Below, one piece after another: positions 19,107 through 27,957 of a DNA stretch of 64,000 nucleotides. A model generated the notes under the pieces. It was not told the DNA's origin, did no database searches, and worked only from the letters and a program-made list of their open reading frames with translations. How positions within the stretch are numbered: position 1 is the stretch's first letter; each line of letters begins with the position of its first letter. Both the position numbers and the translations under genes were made by a program. This DNA comes from Kordia algicida (lineage in GTDB: Bacteria > Bacteroidota > Bacteroidia > Flavobacteriales > Flavobacteriaceae). The stretch is from the NCBI RefSeq assembly GCF_051013375.1, contig NZ_CP142125.1. The stretch is one strand, 5' to 3'.

Positions 19107-20054
19107 ATGAAACAGCTAAAAAATATTTTCAGAATCTGTTTACTCTCACTCGTTATCTTTTCGTGTAAAACGAAAGAAATCGTCATTCAAGCACAAGAAG
19201 TAGATGACATCGTAACTTATTTAGCTTCAGATGAATTAGAAGGACGAGATACAGGAAGTGAAGGAATTGAAAAAGCCGCTGTATATATTGAAAACTATTT
19301 TAAAGATAATGGCGTAAAACCATATTTTGACACGTATCGTGATAGTTTTACGGTAAAAGGAAAAGAAGCTTTTAACGTAATTGGGTACTTAGAAGGAAAC
19401 GATCCGAATCTAAAAAATGAATTTGTCATCATTGGTGCACATTACGATCATATTGGATTTGCAGAACCTGTAGGAGATGATAAAATTGCCAATGGAGCCA
19501 ATGACAATGCAGCAGGTGTTGGAACGGTAATGGCAATGGCAAAATACTTCGCTAAAACCAAAAGCAACAAAAGAAGCATCTTATTTACGTTATTCTCTGC
19601 GGAAGAAAAAGGATTGCTCGGTTCAAAACACTTAGCAAAAACACTAAAAAATGAAGGAATTGATTTATACATAATGCTGAACTATGAAATGGTTGGAGTA
19701 CCTTTAGTTGGAAAAGATTATACAGCCTATGTAACAGGTTTTAATAAAACGAATCTTGCTGAAAAAATGAACGAATATGCAGGGAAAAAAATCGCAGGAT
19801 TCTTGCCAAAAGCAGGTGAATTCAGATTGTTTATGCGTTCGGACAACTATCCGTTTTTTCAAGAATTCAACGTGCCTTGTCAAACCTTTTGTACCTTCGA
19901 CTTTACCAATTTTGATCACTATCACAAAGTAGGAGACGAATCTGATAAAATGGATTTCAATCACATGGCAAACTTTGTAAATACGTTCATTCCCGCAGTA
20001 AGAAAAGCAGTAAATGCGCCAACAAAAGAAATCAAATTAAATCCTTCAAAATAA
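19107..20054 (+). CDS. M28-family zinc aminopeptidase, lipoprotein
   Basis: This 315-residue protein has a lipoprotein signal ending at Cys20 (LLSLVIFSC), so it is probably anchored in the cell envelope. The M28 fold is shown by IIGAHYDHIG (zinc His), GANDNAAGVGTVMAMA (bridging Asp), LFSAEEKGLLGSKHLA (catalytic Glu and zinc Glu) and a C-terminal NFDHYHKVGDESDKMDF with the last zinc His. It would cleave N-terminal amino acids from peptides. It sits between the pdh operon and an SDR gene, with no functional link evident. Confidence 0.9.
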   Translation: MKQLKNIFRICLLSLVIFSCKTKEIVIQAQEVDDIVTYLASDELEGRDTGSEGIEKAAVYIENYFKDNGVKPYFDTYRDSFTVKGKEAFNVIGYLEGNDPNLKNEFVIIGAHYDHIGFAEPVGDDKIANGANDNAAGVGTVMAMAKYFAKTKSNKRSILFTLFSAEEKGLLGSKHLAKTLKNEGIDLYIMLNYEMVGVPLVGKDYTAYVTGFNKTNLAEKMNEYAGKKIAGFLPKAGEFRLFMRSDNYPFFQEFNVPCQTFCTFDFTNFDHYHKVGDESDKMDFNHMANFVNTFIPAVRKAVNAPTKEIKLNPSK

Positions 20055-20090
20055 TATCTAATTTGATAATTTGAAAAATGTAACAATTAC

Positions 20091-20118
20091 GTCATGCTGA
20101 ACTTGATTCAGCATCTCA
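20091..20118. repeat. Short palindromic dispersed repeat
   Basis: GTCATGCTGAACTTGATTCA and the following GCATCTCA form an 8-bp hairpin (ATGCTGAA with TTCAGCAT). It is a relative of the inner hairpin of the larger element at 62475-62621 (GTCATTCTGGACTTGATCCA there). It lies in the spacer before the SDR gene. Confidence 0.6.
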
Positions 20119-20138
20119 AAAGCTTAGTATAATTCATT

Positions 20139-20819
20139 ATGAAAAACGTCATCATCACAGGAACAAGTAGGGGAATTGGCTTCGAATTAGTACATCTATT
20201 TGCAAATCAAGGATACAATGTTTTGGCATTATCTAGAAACGAAAAACCAATTTCAAACCTAACCTATGATAACATTACGTCATTTGCTTTCGATTTGAGC
20301 AAACCAGAAGATTATGGCAGAGTAACAAATTTTGTAAAAGAAAACTGGGAGCAAGTAGACATCGTTATCCACAATGCAGGTGCGTTGCTCAACCGACCTT
20401 TTGCAGAAACCACTATGGAAGATTTTAAGTGGATTTATGAAGTAAATGTGTTTGGCGTTGCCGAATTAAGTCGCGTGTTATTGCCGTTTATGGTTTCAGG
20501 AAGTCACGTGGTAACTATCAGTTCTATGGGCGGAATTCAAGGAAGTATGAAATTCCCAGGATTGGCAGCATACAGTTCGTCAAAAGGCGCTGTGATTACC
20601 TTGGTAGAATTGCTAGCGGAAGAACACAAAGACGCAGGAATTGCCTTCAATGTATTAGCTCTTGGTGCAGTACAAACAGAAATGTTGGAAGAAGCTTTTC
20701 CAGGATACAAAGCACCACTAAGTGCGTTAGAAATGGCTCAATACATTCACGATTTTTCACTCAACGGAAACAAATACTACAACGGTAAAATAATGCAAGT
20801 TTCGAGTTCTACACCGTAA
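20139..20819 (+). CDS. Short-chain dehydrogenase/reductase
   Basis: This 226-residue NAD(P)-dependent oxidoreductase of the classical SDR type has the cofactor loop TGTSRGIGFE near residues 7-16, NAGALLN after the fourth strand, and the catalytic YSSSK (Tyr-x3-Lys) preceded by a serine-containing strand (VTISSMGG). The protein is slightly short at the C-terminus compared with typical 245-260-residue members, so the substrate loop is compact. The substrate cannot be told from sequence, and neither neighbour suggests a pathway. Confidence 0.88.
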   Translation: MKNVIITGTSRGIGFELVHLFANQGYNVLALSRNEKPISNLTYDNITSFAFDLSKPEDYGRVTNFVKENWEQVDIVIHNAGALLNRPFAETTMEDFKWIYEVNVFGVAELSRVLLPFMVSGSHVVTISSMGGIQGSMKFPGLAAYSSSKGAVITLVELLAEEHKDAGIAFNVLALGAVQTEMLEEAFPGYKAPLSALEMAQYIHDFSLNGNKYYNGKIMQVSSSTP

Positions 20820-20920
20820 TTTTGGACTGTAAAAGCATTTTTTGACACTTTTTTTACATTTGATTGACACGTTTGAGTAGGAATTAACCATACATTCGTA
20901 GAAATGTAAAAAATAAAATC

Positions 20921-21592
20921 ATGAAGAAAATCAAAAATATACTGTTGCCAATACTTATAATAACAATTATTATAGTGGCAAGCGGTTACGCAAAAAATGA
21001 AGCCAATACGGAACCAAAAGAAAATATTTCTTCAGTAGAAAACGAACAACATCAAACCATCAACTTATTTGTAACTCACGGACATTGCAGTACGCCATTT
21101 GCAGGTATTGTAAATGACTTACAATTAGATATTCCTCCAAGAAATGATGCTGGAAATCCGTTAGAAAACATGAAACTCTCATTTGAAGTAGATCCAAATA
21201 CATTCAATGTTTGTAGAGCAGAAGAACTAACGGAGCAAATAAGGAAACCAGGTTTATTTGTGGGAGCAAACAATGAAAAAATCACGTTCAAATCTACCAA
21301 TGTCTACACCATGGGCATCGATTGGTATCAAGTAAACGGAACAATGTCCATCAAAGGAATTGAAAAAGAGGTAAAATTTTTCATCACAGGAATTAGAAAT
21401 TCAAAAGAAACCAAAACAAATTCATTAGTCTTAAGCGGACAAGTAAATCTATTTGATTGGGGAATTGATTATGATAAAATTGTAAATGGCAAATCAGACA
21501 GTGTTCCTACAAAATTACTCTACATCAACATGAAAATTGACGAAATAGTATATCAAAAACCAGTATATACTGCTTTAGAAAAAGAACAGTAA
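20921..21592 (+). CDS. YceI-like exported protein
   Basis: This 223-residue protein has an N-terminal hydrophobic segment (about 6-24), a polar linker and a domain with the YceI pattern: a strand-rich core with MKLSFEVDPNTFNVCRAEEL, then KITFKSTNVY, a gap, and VNGTMSIKGIEKEVKFFITG near the middle. YceI proteins form a lipocalin-like barrel that binds isoprenoid-type lipids. The first part of the domain (about 48-75, GHCSTPFAGIVNDL) is unusual, with an extra cysteine pair. Ligand and role are unknown. A bidirectional terminator follows. Confidence 0.72.
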   Translation: MKKIKNILLPILIITIIIVASGYAKNEANTEPKENISSVENEQHQTINLFVTHGHCSTPFAGIVNDLQLDIPPRNDAGNPLENMKLSFEVDPNTFNVCRAEELTEQIRKPGLFVGANNEKITFKSTNVYTMGIDWYQVNGTMSIKGIEKEVKFFITGIRNSKETKTNSLVLSGQVNLFDWGIDYDKIVNGKSDSVPTKLLYINMKIDEIVYQKPVYTALEKEQ

Positions 21593-21626
21593 TTAAGTTT
21601 ACATTCAAATAGACTACTAACAAACG

Positions 21627-21656
21627 AAAAAGGAAGCCAATCAGCTTCCTTTTTTC
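21627..21656. terminator. Bidirectional terminator between convergent genes
   Basis: AAAAGGAAGC pairs with GCTTCCTTTT around a 6-base loop, with A and T runs on the two sides. It serves the YceI-like gene (ends 21592) and the thioredoxin gene (ends 21675). Confidence 0.9.
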
Positions 21657-21674
21657 TATAAGTTATATGTAAAA

Positions 21675-22409
21675 CTACATTTCGTCAATAATCTTTTCAA
21701 TCAATTCGGAAGTCGAGCCGTAACTCAATCCTTCCTTTTTTGCGATATCAATTGCTTGTTTTGCCTTTTTCAAAGCCTTATTATAATTCCCTGTTTTATA
21801 AAGCAAAGCAGCATGTGTGTCAACATTGTAATACGTTGCTTCCAATTCTATAGAACGCTCAACGGCTTTGATGGCTCTTAATAAAATTTTAATATCGCTC
21901 TGTGTTTTATAAGCATTCCATGCTAAAGAATTCAATTTAGAAGAAGAATTCCAAATCTTATCAATATTACTTTGGCTAAAATCATTTAAATCAAAATCAT
22001 CAGTTTCTGTTGATTCAATTACAGTCTCAGAATCTCCGCCCATATGTTTCTTAATCAAACCTTCCATCTTCGCTTTGCTCATGGCACCTTCAATCTGTTC
22101 CAAATTAGAACTATTATAAATGAATAAATACGTTGGCATAGCTGAAATTCCCAAAGCATCATCTACCTGACTTTTATCGACATCAATCTTATAAAAATCA
22201 ACACGATCACCATACTTTTTATCCAATTGTTTCAAAATAGGATCCATACGTTTACAAGGTCCGCACCAAGTGGCATAAAAATCCAACACGATCAATCGAT
22301 CATTATTTACAAGTAATTTTGACTCAGCGTCATCATCACTCAACTCTGTTTGTGCAAAGGAAGGAATCACAACACTTAGTAGCATTAACAGCAGCAATAC
22401 TTTTTTCAT
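21675..22409 (-). CDS. Exported thioredoxin-fold protein with helical C-terminal repeats
   Basis: This 244-residue protein has a signal peptide ending near PSFAQ (residue 20), so it acts in the periplasm. The thioredoxin domain (about 22-125) contains FYATWCGPCKRMDP with redox Cys49 and Cys52 and the cis-proline segment SAMPTYLF. The C-terminal 100 residues are helical and look like tetratricopeptide repeats (AALLYKTGNYNKALKKAKQA). It probably reduces or isomerises disulfides of envelope proteins. It stands alone between a terminator and a 412-bp gene-free stretch. Confidence 0.88.
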   Translation of the reverse strand: MKKVLLLLMLLSVVIPSFAQTELSDDDAESKLLVNNDRLIVLDFYATWCGPCKRMDPILKQLDKKYGDRVDFYKIDVDKSQVDDALGISAMPTYLFIYNSSNLEQIEGAMSKAKMEGLIKKHMGGDSETVIESTETDDFDLNDFSQSNIDKIWNSSSKLNSLAWNAYKTQSDIKILLRAIKAVERSIELEATYYNVDTHAALLYKTGNYNKALKKAKQAIDIAKKEGLSYGSTSELIEKIIDEM

Positions 22410-22748
22410 AATAGTAATATTTAATTCATCCTAAAAATAGATAAAAAAACTAGGCTAAAAAATAATCAAAGCTATTTTTTGTGCAAAGTGTCTATTTTCT
22501 AGTTGAATGACAAATATGGATTTCCCAAATTTTTTGTAGTAATTTATCCATTCATAAAAACAGATAATTTTACAGTTTTCTAAATAACCAAGAACACCTA
22601 CTTTTAAAAACACCTTGAATAAAACGAACTACATCATGGATGGATTACTATTTTCACAGAGACCTTTTCAAAGTAGATTCCTGCCTTCACAGAAATAACA
22701 AAGCAAATCAGAAGCGTGAAATGACAATAGTACAGGAGTAAGCAAAAA
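22410..22748. other. Gene-free spacer
   Basis: No open frame with coding character, tRNA or clear hairpin is visible. The thioredoxin promoter should lie at its left end. The right end runs into the degenerate repeat array at 22749-22815. Confidence 0.5.
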
Positions 22749-22815
22749 TCTAAAAGTGCGCAAGCACGATCTAACAGCGATAGCGATCTCATATCTAGTA
22801 GCGAAGCGGTCTAAA
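22749..22815. repeat. Degenerate short repeat array, copy 1
   Basis: Three irregular units of the type AGCG-A-AGC-GATCTAAC follow each other: GCGCAAGCACGATCTAAC, AGCGATAGCGATCTCAT and AGCGAAGCGGTCTAAAC. The first 27 bases differ at only two positions from 40059-40085. It sits just beyond the stop codon of the leftward gene at 22822. Confidence 0.6.
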
Positions 22816-22821
22816 CCCCAA

Positions 22822-23355
22822 CTAATCAATCCTCTCAAAAGAAAATGAAGTATTCACTTTCACAGCTTCGTCAATTTTAATCATAGAACGCTTCATTACC
22901 ACCAAAACACTGTCTTTCTGAGTATATTTTGAATTTATTAAAATAGTGTAAGATACTTTTTGAGTAGAAACACGTTCATTTCGAGATGTTACCGAACTCG
23001 AAAAATCAATATCTTTAATTTCAATACTTTGGATAGAATCTGAAAGTAACACATTAAATTTATCAGAATCAGCCAATTGTTCCTTAATCGCTTCTCGAAA
23101 CTCAGGATGTTTCGTTGCCAAAACGACAGCTTCATAATTGGCTTGCAACTTATCTTCAATCTCCGCGTTTACATCATTCAAAGAAAAATCATCAATAGCA
23201 TCTTTAAGTTTCGTTTCAGTATCTAGCAAACCATCTTTGTCAATCGAAACTTCTTCTACAGCTTCCGTAGCAATAGCATTATCACTCTTTTGAGTAGCAT
23301 TATTGCACGAAAAACAGACTATGAAACAAATTATGTACACTACCTTTTTCATCAT
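22822..23355 (-). CDS. Uncharacterised lipoprotein
   Basis: This 177-residue protein has a signal ending in a lipobox (CFIVCFSC, Cys17), then an acidic low-complexity region and a mixed alpha/beta domain ending TSFSFERID. I recognise no family. Its ATG overlaps the stop of the upstream gene (ATGA), so the pair is translationally coupled and the products probably act together. Acidic composition and lack of catalytic motifs suggest a binding or structural role, which is only a guess. Confidence 0.7.
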   Translation of the reverse strand: MMKKVVYIICFIVCFSCNNATQKSDNAIATEAVEEVSIDKDGLLDTETKLKDAIDDFSLNDVNAEIEDKLQANYEAVVLATKHPEFREAIKEQLADSDKFNVLLSDSIQSIEIKDIDFSSSVTSRNERVSTQKVSYTILINSKYTQKDSVLVVMKRSMIKIDEAVKVNTSFSFERID

Positions 23356-24281
23356 TGAATCATAAATTTAAGTTTCACAATCTTGTCATTTTGATACACT
23401 TTATCCAAAATTTGCATCTTTTTCAAGCTACTTGTCGGAATCGTCAATAAGTTGATAAATTCCTTTTTTGTATACATTTCAATACCAATATCTTTTTGAA
23501 ACGCACGATAAATTTGAGCATTTTCAGCAATCAATTCGTTCAGTTGTGCACGCCGTTTTTTCCAATCATCTTTATTTCCGTTGGCGTAATACATCAACAT
23601 TAACGCATAATCATCTGTTTGCAATTGAACCGTTTTATGTGTGTTAGAATTGACATGACGTACAATCGTATCTGTTTTGTGATACGGTGATTTTACAACA
23701 AATTTCAATTGTTTTTCAGAAGTTGTATACGAGAAACATCCCAAGCTATCTGTTTTAAAATATAAGGGCGATTCTTGTGTTCTGATGACAATAATATCCA
23801 ACGGAATTTTTGTAATCGCAACGCGCTGATCGGCATCAACAAAACAAAAGGAAAATGTATTTTCTTTTGGATACAAACCGTAAATCGCAAATACCAACAA
23901 CGGAATCATAAAAAGCAAATACACCCAACGCTTAGAAGAAGGTTTTTCAACTTCGGTTTCTCTTTCGAGTTCAGTTTCAAGTTCAACTTCAACATCACCA
24001 TGCTTCTGCATAAAATCATTCCAATTCTCAAAACCTACATACACGCTCAACAAATTTAGCATATCTACACGCGGCAACTTTTTGGCATCATTCTTCACAT
24101 ACGTATAAAACCATTTTTCGCTAATACTGCCTTTGGTTTTACTGCGTAAATCTTCTTGAAAATCAGTAATCGTGTTTCCTTTCCACTCACGAATATCACT
24201 AGAAGCGACATGCGAAGCGAGAAAAGTAGTCGCAATTTGCTGTTTTAAGCGTGAAAAATAATATGTGTTTTCTGGATTCAA
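23352..24281 (-). CDS. Uncharacterised single-pass membrane protein with a helical N-terminal domain
   Basis: This 309-residue protein has a cytoplasmic N-terminal helical domain (about 1-95) with KGSISEKWFYTYVKN and RVDMLNLLSVYVGFENWNDF, a pattern seen at the start of several Bacteroidota regulatory proteins. A charged Glu-rich linker follows, then a membrane helix (about 119-137) and a C-terminal region of about 170 residues outside the membrane. It is transcribed away from the DUF4349 gene and is coupled to the lipoprotein gene at 22822. A membrane-bound sensor or regulator that works with the lipoprotein is plausible, but no family name is certain. Confidence 0.65.
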   Translation of the reverse strand: MNPENTYYFSRLKQQIATTFLASHVASSDIREWKGNTITDFQEDLRSKTKGSISEKWFYTYVKNDAKKLPRVDMLNLLSVYVGFENWNDFMQKHGDVEVELETELERETEVEKPSSKRWVYLLFMIPLLVFAIYGLYPKENTFSFCFVDADQRVAITKIPLDIIVIRTQESPLYFKTDSLGCFSYTTSEKQLKFVVKSPYHKTDTIVRHVNSNTHKTVQLQTDDYALMLMYYANGNKDDWKKRRAQLNELIAENAQIYRAFQKDIGIEMYTKKEFINLLTIPTSSLKKMQILDKVYQNDKIVKLKFMIQ

Positions 24282-24415
24282 TTAAAATGTAAAAATCAGA
24301 TTATCAGTAATTTGTATTTTGTAAATTAATTTACAAAGCAGTTACAAGTCTTTTACAAAGCTTCTCGGCGAAACTCCAATAGGTTTGTATTCGTAATCCT
24401 TAAAAATATAAAATT

Positions 24416-25321
24416 ATGAATGCAATCACACAAAAACGAAATCTAAAATCATATTTAATACTATTCTTAGTCGCTATTTTTTGCGCTTGTAACCATAACG
24501 ATGCTACATCGTACAATGAAGAAGTTGTCGTAGAAAGTGTAGACTTACGCGACGATTATGATGGTGTTTCCGATAAATCGACCACAAAATTTAAAGCGGA
24601 AACACAAGGTTTCTCTACAGAAGAAATCAATCAAATGCGGGTTTCAAACATTCCTGCCAATTTAAAAATTATCAAAACGGCAAGCACACGTTACAAAGTA
24701 AAAAATATTGACAAAGCGTTGGCTGAAATAAAACAAGTAATGTATGTAAATGGCGGCTATATTTCGGAATTACGTTATGATAAAAATTATCATGAAAAGC
24801 AAAACCGATTTACGATAAAAATTCCAAAAGAAAATTTTGATACGATGCTTGATGGTATTCAGAAATTTGCCGAAGAAACCGATTTTGTCAATATCTCTAC
24901 CACAGATGTTACCGAAAAATACATGGACGCACAATCGCGACTGCAAACAAAACTAGAAGTAAAAGAACGTTTGGAAGCCGTGTTACGAAAAAATGCAAAA
25001 ACGGTTAAAGATATCTTATCGACAGAAAATGAATTACGCGTCATTCAGGAAGAAATAGAAGCGGCACAAGGAAAAATAAAATACATGTCTAGCAGAGTTG
25101 CGTACAGTACCATTCAAGTGGAAATTTATGAAACGATTACCTTCAAAGAAAAACCTGTAACATATAAAAAAGGGTTTGGTGCAAAAGCAAAAGAAGGTTT
25201 GTCGGCTGGTTGGGAATTTGTTCAAGGAATTGCTATTGCCATCTTATATGTTTGGCCAATCATTATCGTACTTATCATCGGATTGCTCTTTTTTAGAAGA
25301 TGGCAAAAAGCTAAAAAATAG
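24416..25321 (+). CDS. DUF4349-family lipoprotein with C-terminal membrane helix
   Basis: This 301-residue protein has a lipobox near residue 23 (VAIFCAC), then the DUF4349 core: KTASTRYKVKNIDKALAEIK, GGYISELRYDKN, FTIKIPKENFDTML, and a long coiled-coil region with YMDAQSRLQTKLEVKERLEA. A membrane helix near 275-293 (LYVWPIIIVLIIGLLFF) is followed by a basic tail, typical of this family. The function of DUF4349 proteins is unknown; they are envelope proteins. The TIGR02117 gene starts 6 bp downstream. Confidence 0.85.
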   Translation: MNAITQKRNLKSYLILFLVAIFCACNHNDATSYNEEVVVESVDLRDDYDGVSDKSTTKFKAETQGFSTEEINQMRVSNIPANLKIIKTASTRYKVKNIDKALAEIKQVMYVNGGYISELRYDKNYHEKQNRFTIKIPKENFDTMLDGIQKFAEETDFVNISTTDVTEKYMDAQSRLQTKLEVKERLEAVLRKNAKTVKDILSTENELRVIQEEIEAAQGKIKYMSSRVAYSTIQVEIYETITFKEKPVTYKKGFGAKAKEGLSAGWEFVQGIAIAILYVWPIIIVLIIGLLFFRRWQKAKK

Positions 25322-25327
25322 TCATAA

Positions 25328-25978
25328 ATGAAATTCATTAAAAAAACAATAAAATGGATCGTTTGTATCTTGCTGATTCCTATTGTGTATGTTTTAATTT
25401 CCTTTATCTGTACTGCAATTACGGTAAATGGAGAAACGCCACAAGAAACACCACATACAATCTATCTTTCTACCAATGGTGTGCATTTAGACATTGTTAT
25501 TTCTAAAAATAATTTACAAGAAAAACTCAGGAAGCAATTGCAAGAAAAACTTGATGATGTATCCTATATTTCATTTGGCTGGGGAGACGAAAATTTCTAT
25601 TTGAATACGCCAACTTGGGAAGATTTAACTTTTTCGAATGCTTTCAGCGCAATGTTTTTAAAAAGTAACACATTAATGCATGTGACAACACACGAAGTTC
25701 GCAGAAACTCGTGGGTTGTCATACAAGTTTCAGAAGAACAACTTACACGTTTAAATCTGTTTATATCTGAAACATTTCAACAAGATAAAAAAAGAAATAG
25801 TGTCAAATTACTAGAAAAAAGTTATGGCAATTTTGATAGTTTTTACAAAGCCAATGGAAGTTATTCGTGTTTTAAAACCTGTAATACTTGGGTAAATCAA
25901 GCCTTAAAAGAAAGCAAAATAAAAGCCTGTTTGTGGACGCTTTTTGATGATGGATTGTTAAACAAACACCGAAAGTAA
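25328..25978 (+). CDS. TIGR02117 (DUF2459) family protein
   Basis: This 216-residue protein has an N-terminal membrane segment (about 10-32), then the family pattern HTIYLSTNGVHLDIVI, YISFGWGDENFYLNTPTW and SCFKTCNTWVNQAL. Members of this family are of unknown function; the Gly-Trp-Gly-Asp and Cys-Asn-Thr-Trp motifs are conserved and could form an active site. It is 6 bp after the DUF4349 gene and probably in one operon with it. Confidence 0.85.
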   Translation: MKFIKKTIKWIVCILLIPIVYVLISFICTAITVNGETPQETPHTIYLSTNGVHLDIVISKNNLQEKLRKQLQEKLDDVSYISFGWGDENFYLNTPTWEDLTFSNAFSAMFLKSNTLMHVTTHEVRRNSWVVIQVSEEQLTRLNLFISETFQQDKKRNSVKLLEKSYGNFDSFYKANGSYSCFKTCNTWVNQALKESKIKACLWTLFDDGLLNKHRK

Positions 25979-26054
25979 TTTTACATACAACAACTCAGTA
26001 CAGACTGATGATTTCCATTCCCGAAATCGTCAGTTTGTGTTGATTAGAATGCTA

Positions 26055-26083
26055 TTGCGTTTCAAAACAAATGCGTACTTTTG
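26055..26083 (+). promoter_or_regulatory. Promoter of the SprT-like gene
   Basis: TTG at 26055-26057, 18 bp, then TACTTTTG at 26076-26083. The GTG start at 26091 is only 8 bp past the box, so the transcript would have almost no 5' leader. Confidence 0.6.
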
Positions 26084-26090
26084 TTGAACC

Positions 26091-26690
26091 GTGAAAGAAA
26101 TACTAGCCAAATACATTCCCGAACGTGCTGTAGAAGCTACGTTTGAACTTATAAAATCGCACCAAGTACACTTGAAAATTGTAAATCAACGTGTCACGCG
26201 TCATGGCGATTACCGTAGAATGCCTGATGGCAGACATATAATTACCGTAAATGCAGGCGAGAATAAATATCGCTTTTTTGTCACGCTAATTCACGAAATA
26301 GCACATTTAGTAGCGTACGAAAAATACGGACGTTTTATAAAACCACACGGAATTGAGTGGAAGCGAACGTTTCAACAATTGATGTTGCCATTCATCAATC
26401 CGCAAGTATTTCCAACTCGAATTTTACCTGTAGTTGCCAATCATTTCAAAAACCCAAAAGCGAGTAGTGATACCGATGCCAAATTTGCTTTAGCGTTAAA
26501 ACAATACGATCCAGAAAACGATAAAAATTACGTCTTTGAAATTCCACATGGAAGCACATTTCGCATGCACAATGGAAAAATCTTCAAACGCGGAAACAAG
26601 CGTGTCAAACGCTATGAATGTGTAGAAATTGCTACAGGTCGTATGTATCTTTTCAACCCAAATGCAGAAGTAGAGTTGTTGCGGAGCTAG
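26091..26690 (+). CDS. SprT-like zinc metalloprotease-fold protein
   Basis: This 199-residue protein has HEIAH at 68-72 (IHEIAHLVAYEKYG) followed by HGIEW, the SprT-type zinc site. The C-terminal part (about 140-199) has a treble-clef-like basic region but without the usual four cysteines. Only a GTG start is possible at the 5' end: an in-frame TGA lies one codon upstream (26085-26087) and the next ATG would remove 43 residues. SprT-like proteins include proteases acting on DNA-protein crosslinks; the bacterial role is not well known. It is a single-gene unit. Confidence 0.85.
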   Translation: MKEILAKYIPERAVEATFELIKSHQVHLKIVNQRVTRHGDYRRMPDGRHIITVNAGENKYRFFVTLIHEIAHLVAYEKYGRFIKPHGIEWKRTFQQLMLPFINPQVFPTRILPVVANHFKNPKASSDTDAKFALALKQYDPENDKNYVFEIPHGSTFRMHNGKIFKRGNKRVKRYECVEIATGRMYLFNPNAEVELLRS

Positions 26691-26866
26691 TGAGTTGTTC
26701 GACTTCTATTTTTATGAGAAGTTAATTTAATTTTACATTTCATTCACAATCAAAACGTAGCAACATAATGGATAATCAACGTTACCAAGCCGTTAATAAT
26801 CTAAACTTTTATTATTTATTTCGGCAATCTGTATTATATTGCTTACTTTAAAACCTACCAACGAAA

Positions 26867-27952
26867 ATGACAAAAATGAACAAGAATTATTACGCAATTC
26901 TCATGGCTGGCGGCGTAGGATCACGTTTTTGGCCCGTAAGTACTTCGAGCTTTCCGAAGCAATTTCACGACATGTTAGGAACGGGAGAAACGCTTATTCA
27001 GAAAACATTCAGTAGACTTTCAAAACTCATTCCAAAAGAAAATATTTACATTCTTACGAATGAAAAGTACAACGATTTGGTATTGCAACAATTGCCAGAA
27101 GTAACGCAAAAACAAGTCGTTCTTGAACCTGCTATGCGAAATACAGCACCGTGTATTTTATATACTTCGCTAAAAATTCAGAAGGAAAATCCAAATGCGG
27201 TGATGGTTGTTGCGCCAAGCGATCATTGGATTGAAGACGAAACTGCCTTTATAAATAACTTGCAAGCATCTTTTGACAAATGTGAAAAAGAAGATGTGTT
27301 GATGACTTTAGGAATTCAGCCAACATTTGCCAATACAGGATATGGTTATATCAACTTTGAAAAAAGTGAACACGCGATCAAAAAAGTGCATCAATTCACG
27401 GAAAAGCCTGATTATGAAACGGCAAAACAATTTCTAGCAAGCGGAAATTACCTGTGGAATGCAGGAATTTTTATTTGGAGCGTGAACACAATTATAACCG
27501 CTTTTCAAAACTTTCAACCAAAACTTTATGAGTTATTTGATGAAGGTTTTTCGGTGTATAATACAGACTTTGAAGACGATTTTATTCGTGACAATTACGG
27601 TCGCGCCGAAAACATCTCTATTGACTATGCCATTATGGAACACGCAAGTCATGTATACGTTTTGCCAGCTACATTTGACTGGAATGATCTGGGAACTTGG
27701 GGAAGTTTATATGACAAATTAGATAAGTCAACAAACGGAAATGCTGTCGTAAATGCACAAACAATTCTAGAAGATGCTAGCGGAAATATGATTCGTACGA
27801 CAGACAAAAAAGTCGTGGTAATTGATGGATTAAATGATTATATTGTTGTAGATAAAGAAGATGTATTGTTAATTTATCCCAAAAAGAAAGAACAAGACAT
27901 TAAAAAAGTATTACAAAAAGTCAAAGATAACTTTGGTGAAAAATACGGATAA
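26867..27952 (+). CDS. manC: Mannose-1-phosphate guanylyltransferase
   Basis: This 361-residue cytoplasmic nucleotidyltransferase makes GDP-mannose from mannose-1-phosphate and GTP, feeding glycan and lipopolysaccharide synthesis. The signature GGVGSRFWPVS followed by PKQF lies at about 15-33, VVAPSDHWI carries the metal-binding Asp, FTEKPD and GNYLWNAGIFIW are typical, and FDWNDLGTWGSLY closes the active site. There is no C-terminal isomerase domain, so this is the monofunctional type. An alternative ATG three codons in is possible. The DUF389 gene follows after 5 bp. Confidence 0.93.
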   Translation: MTKMNKNYYAILMAGGVGSRFWPVSTSSFPKQFHDMLGTGETLIQKTFSRLSKLIPKENIYILTNEKYNDLVLQQLPEVTQKQVVLEPAMRNTAPCILYTSLKIQKENPNAVMVVAPSDHWIEDETAFINNLQASFDKCEKEDVLMTLGIQPTFANTGYGYINFEKSEHAIKKVHQFTEKPDYETAKQFLASGNYLWNAGIFIWSVNTIITAFQNFQPKLYELFDEGFSVYNTDFEDDFIRDNYGRAENISIDYAIMEHASHVYVLPATFDWNDLGTWGSLYDKLDKSTNGNAVVNAQTILEDASGNMIRTTDKKVVVIDGLNDYIVVDKEDVLLIYPKKKEQDIKKVLQKVKDNFGEKYG

Positions 27953-27957
27953 GACTC

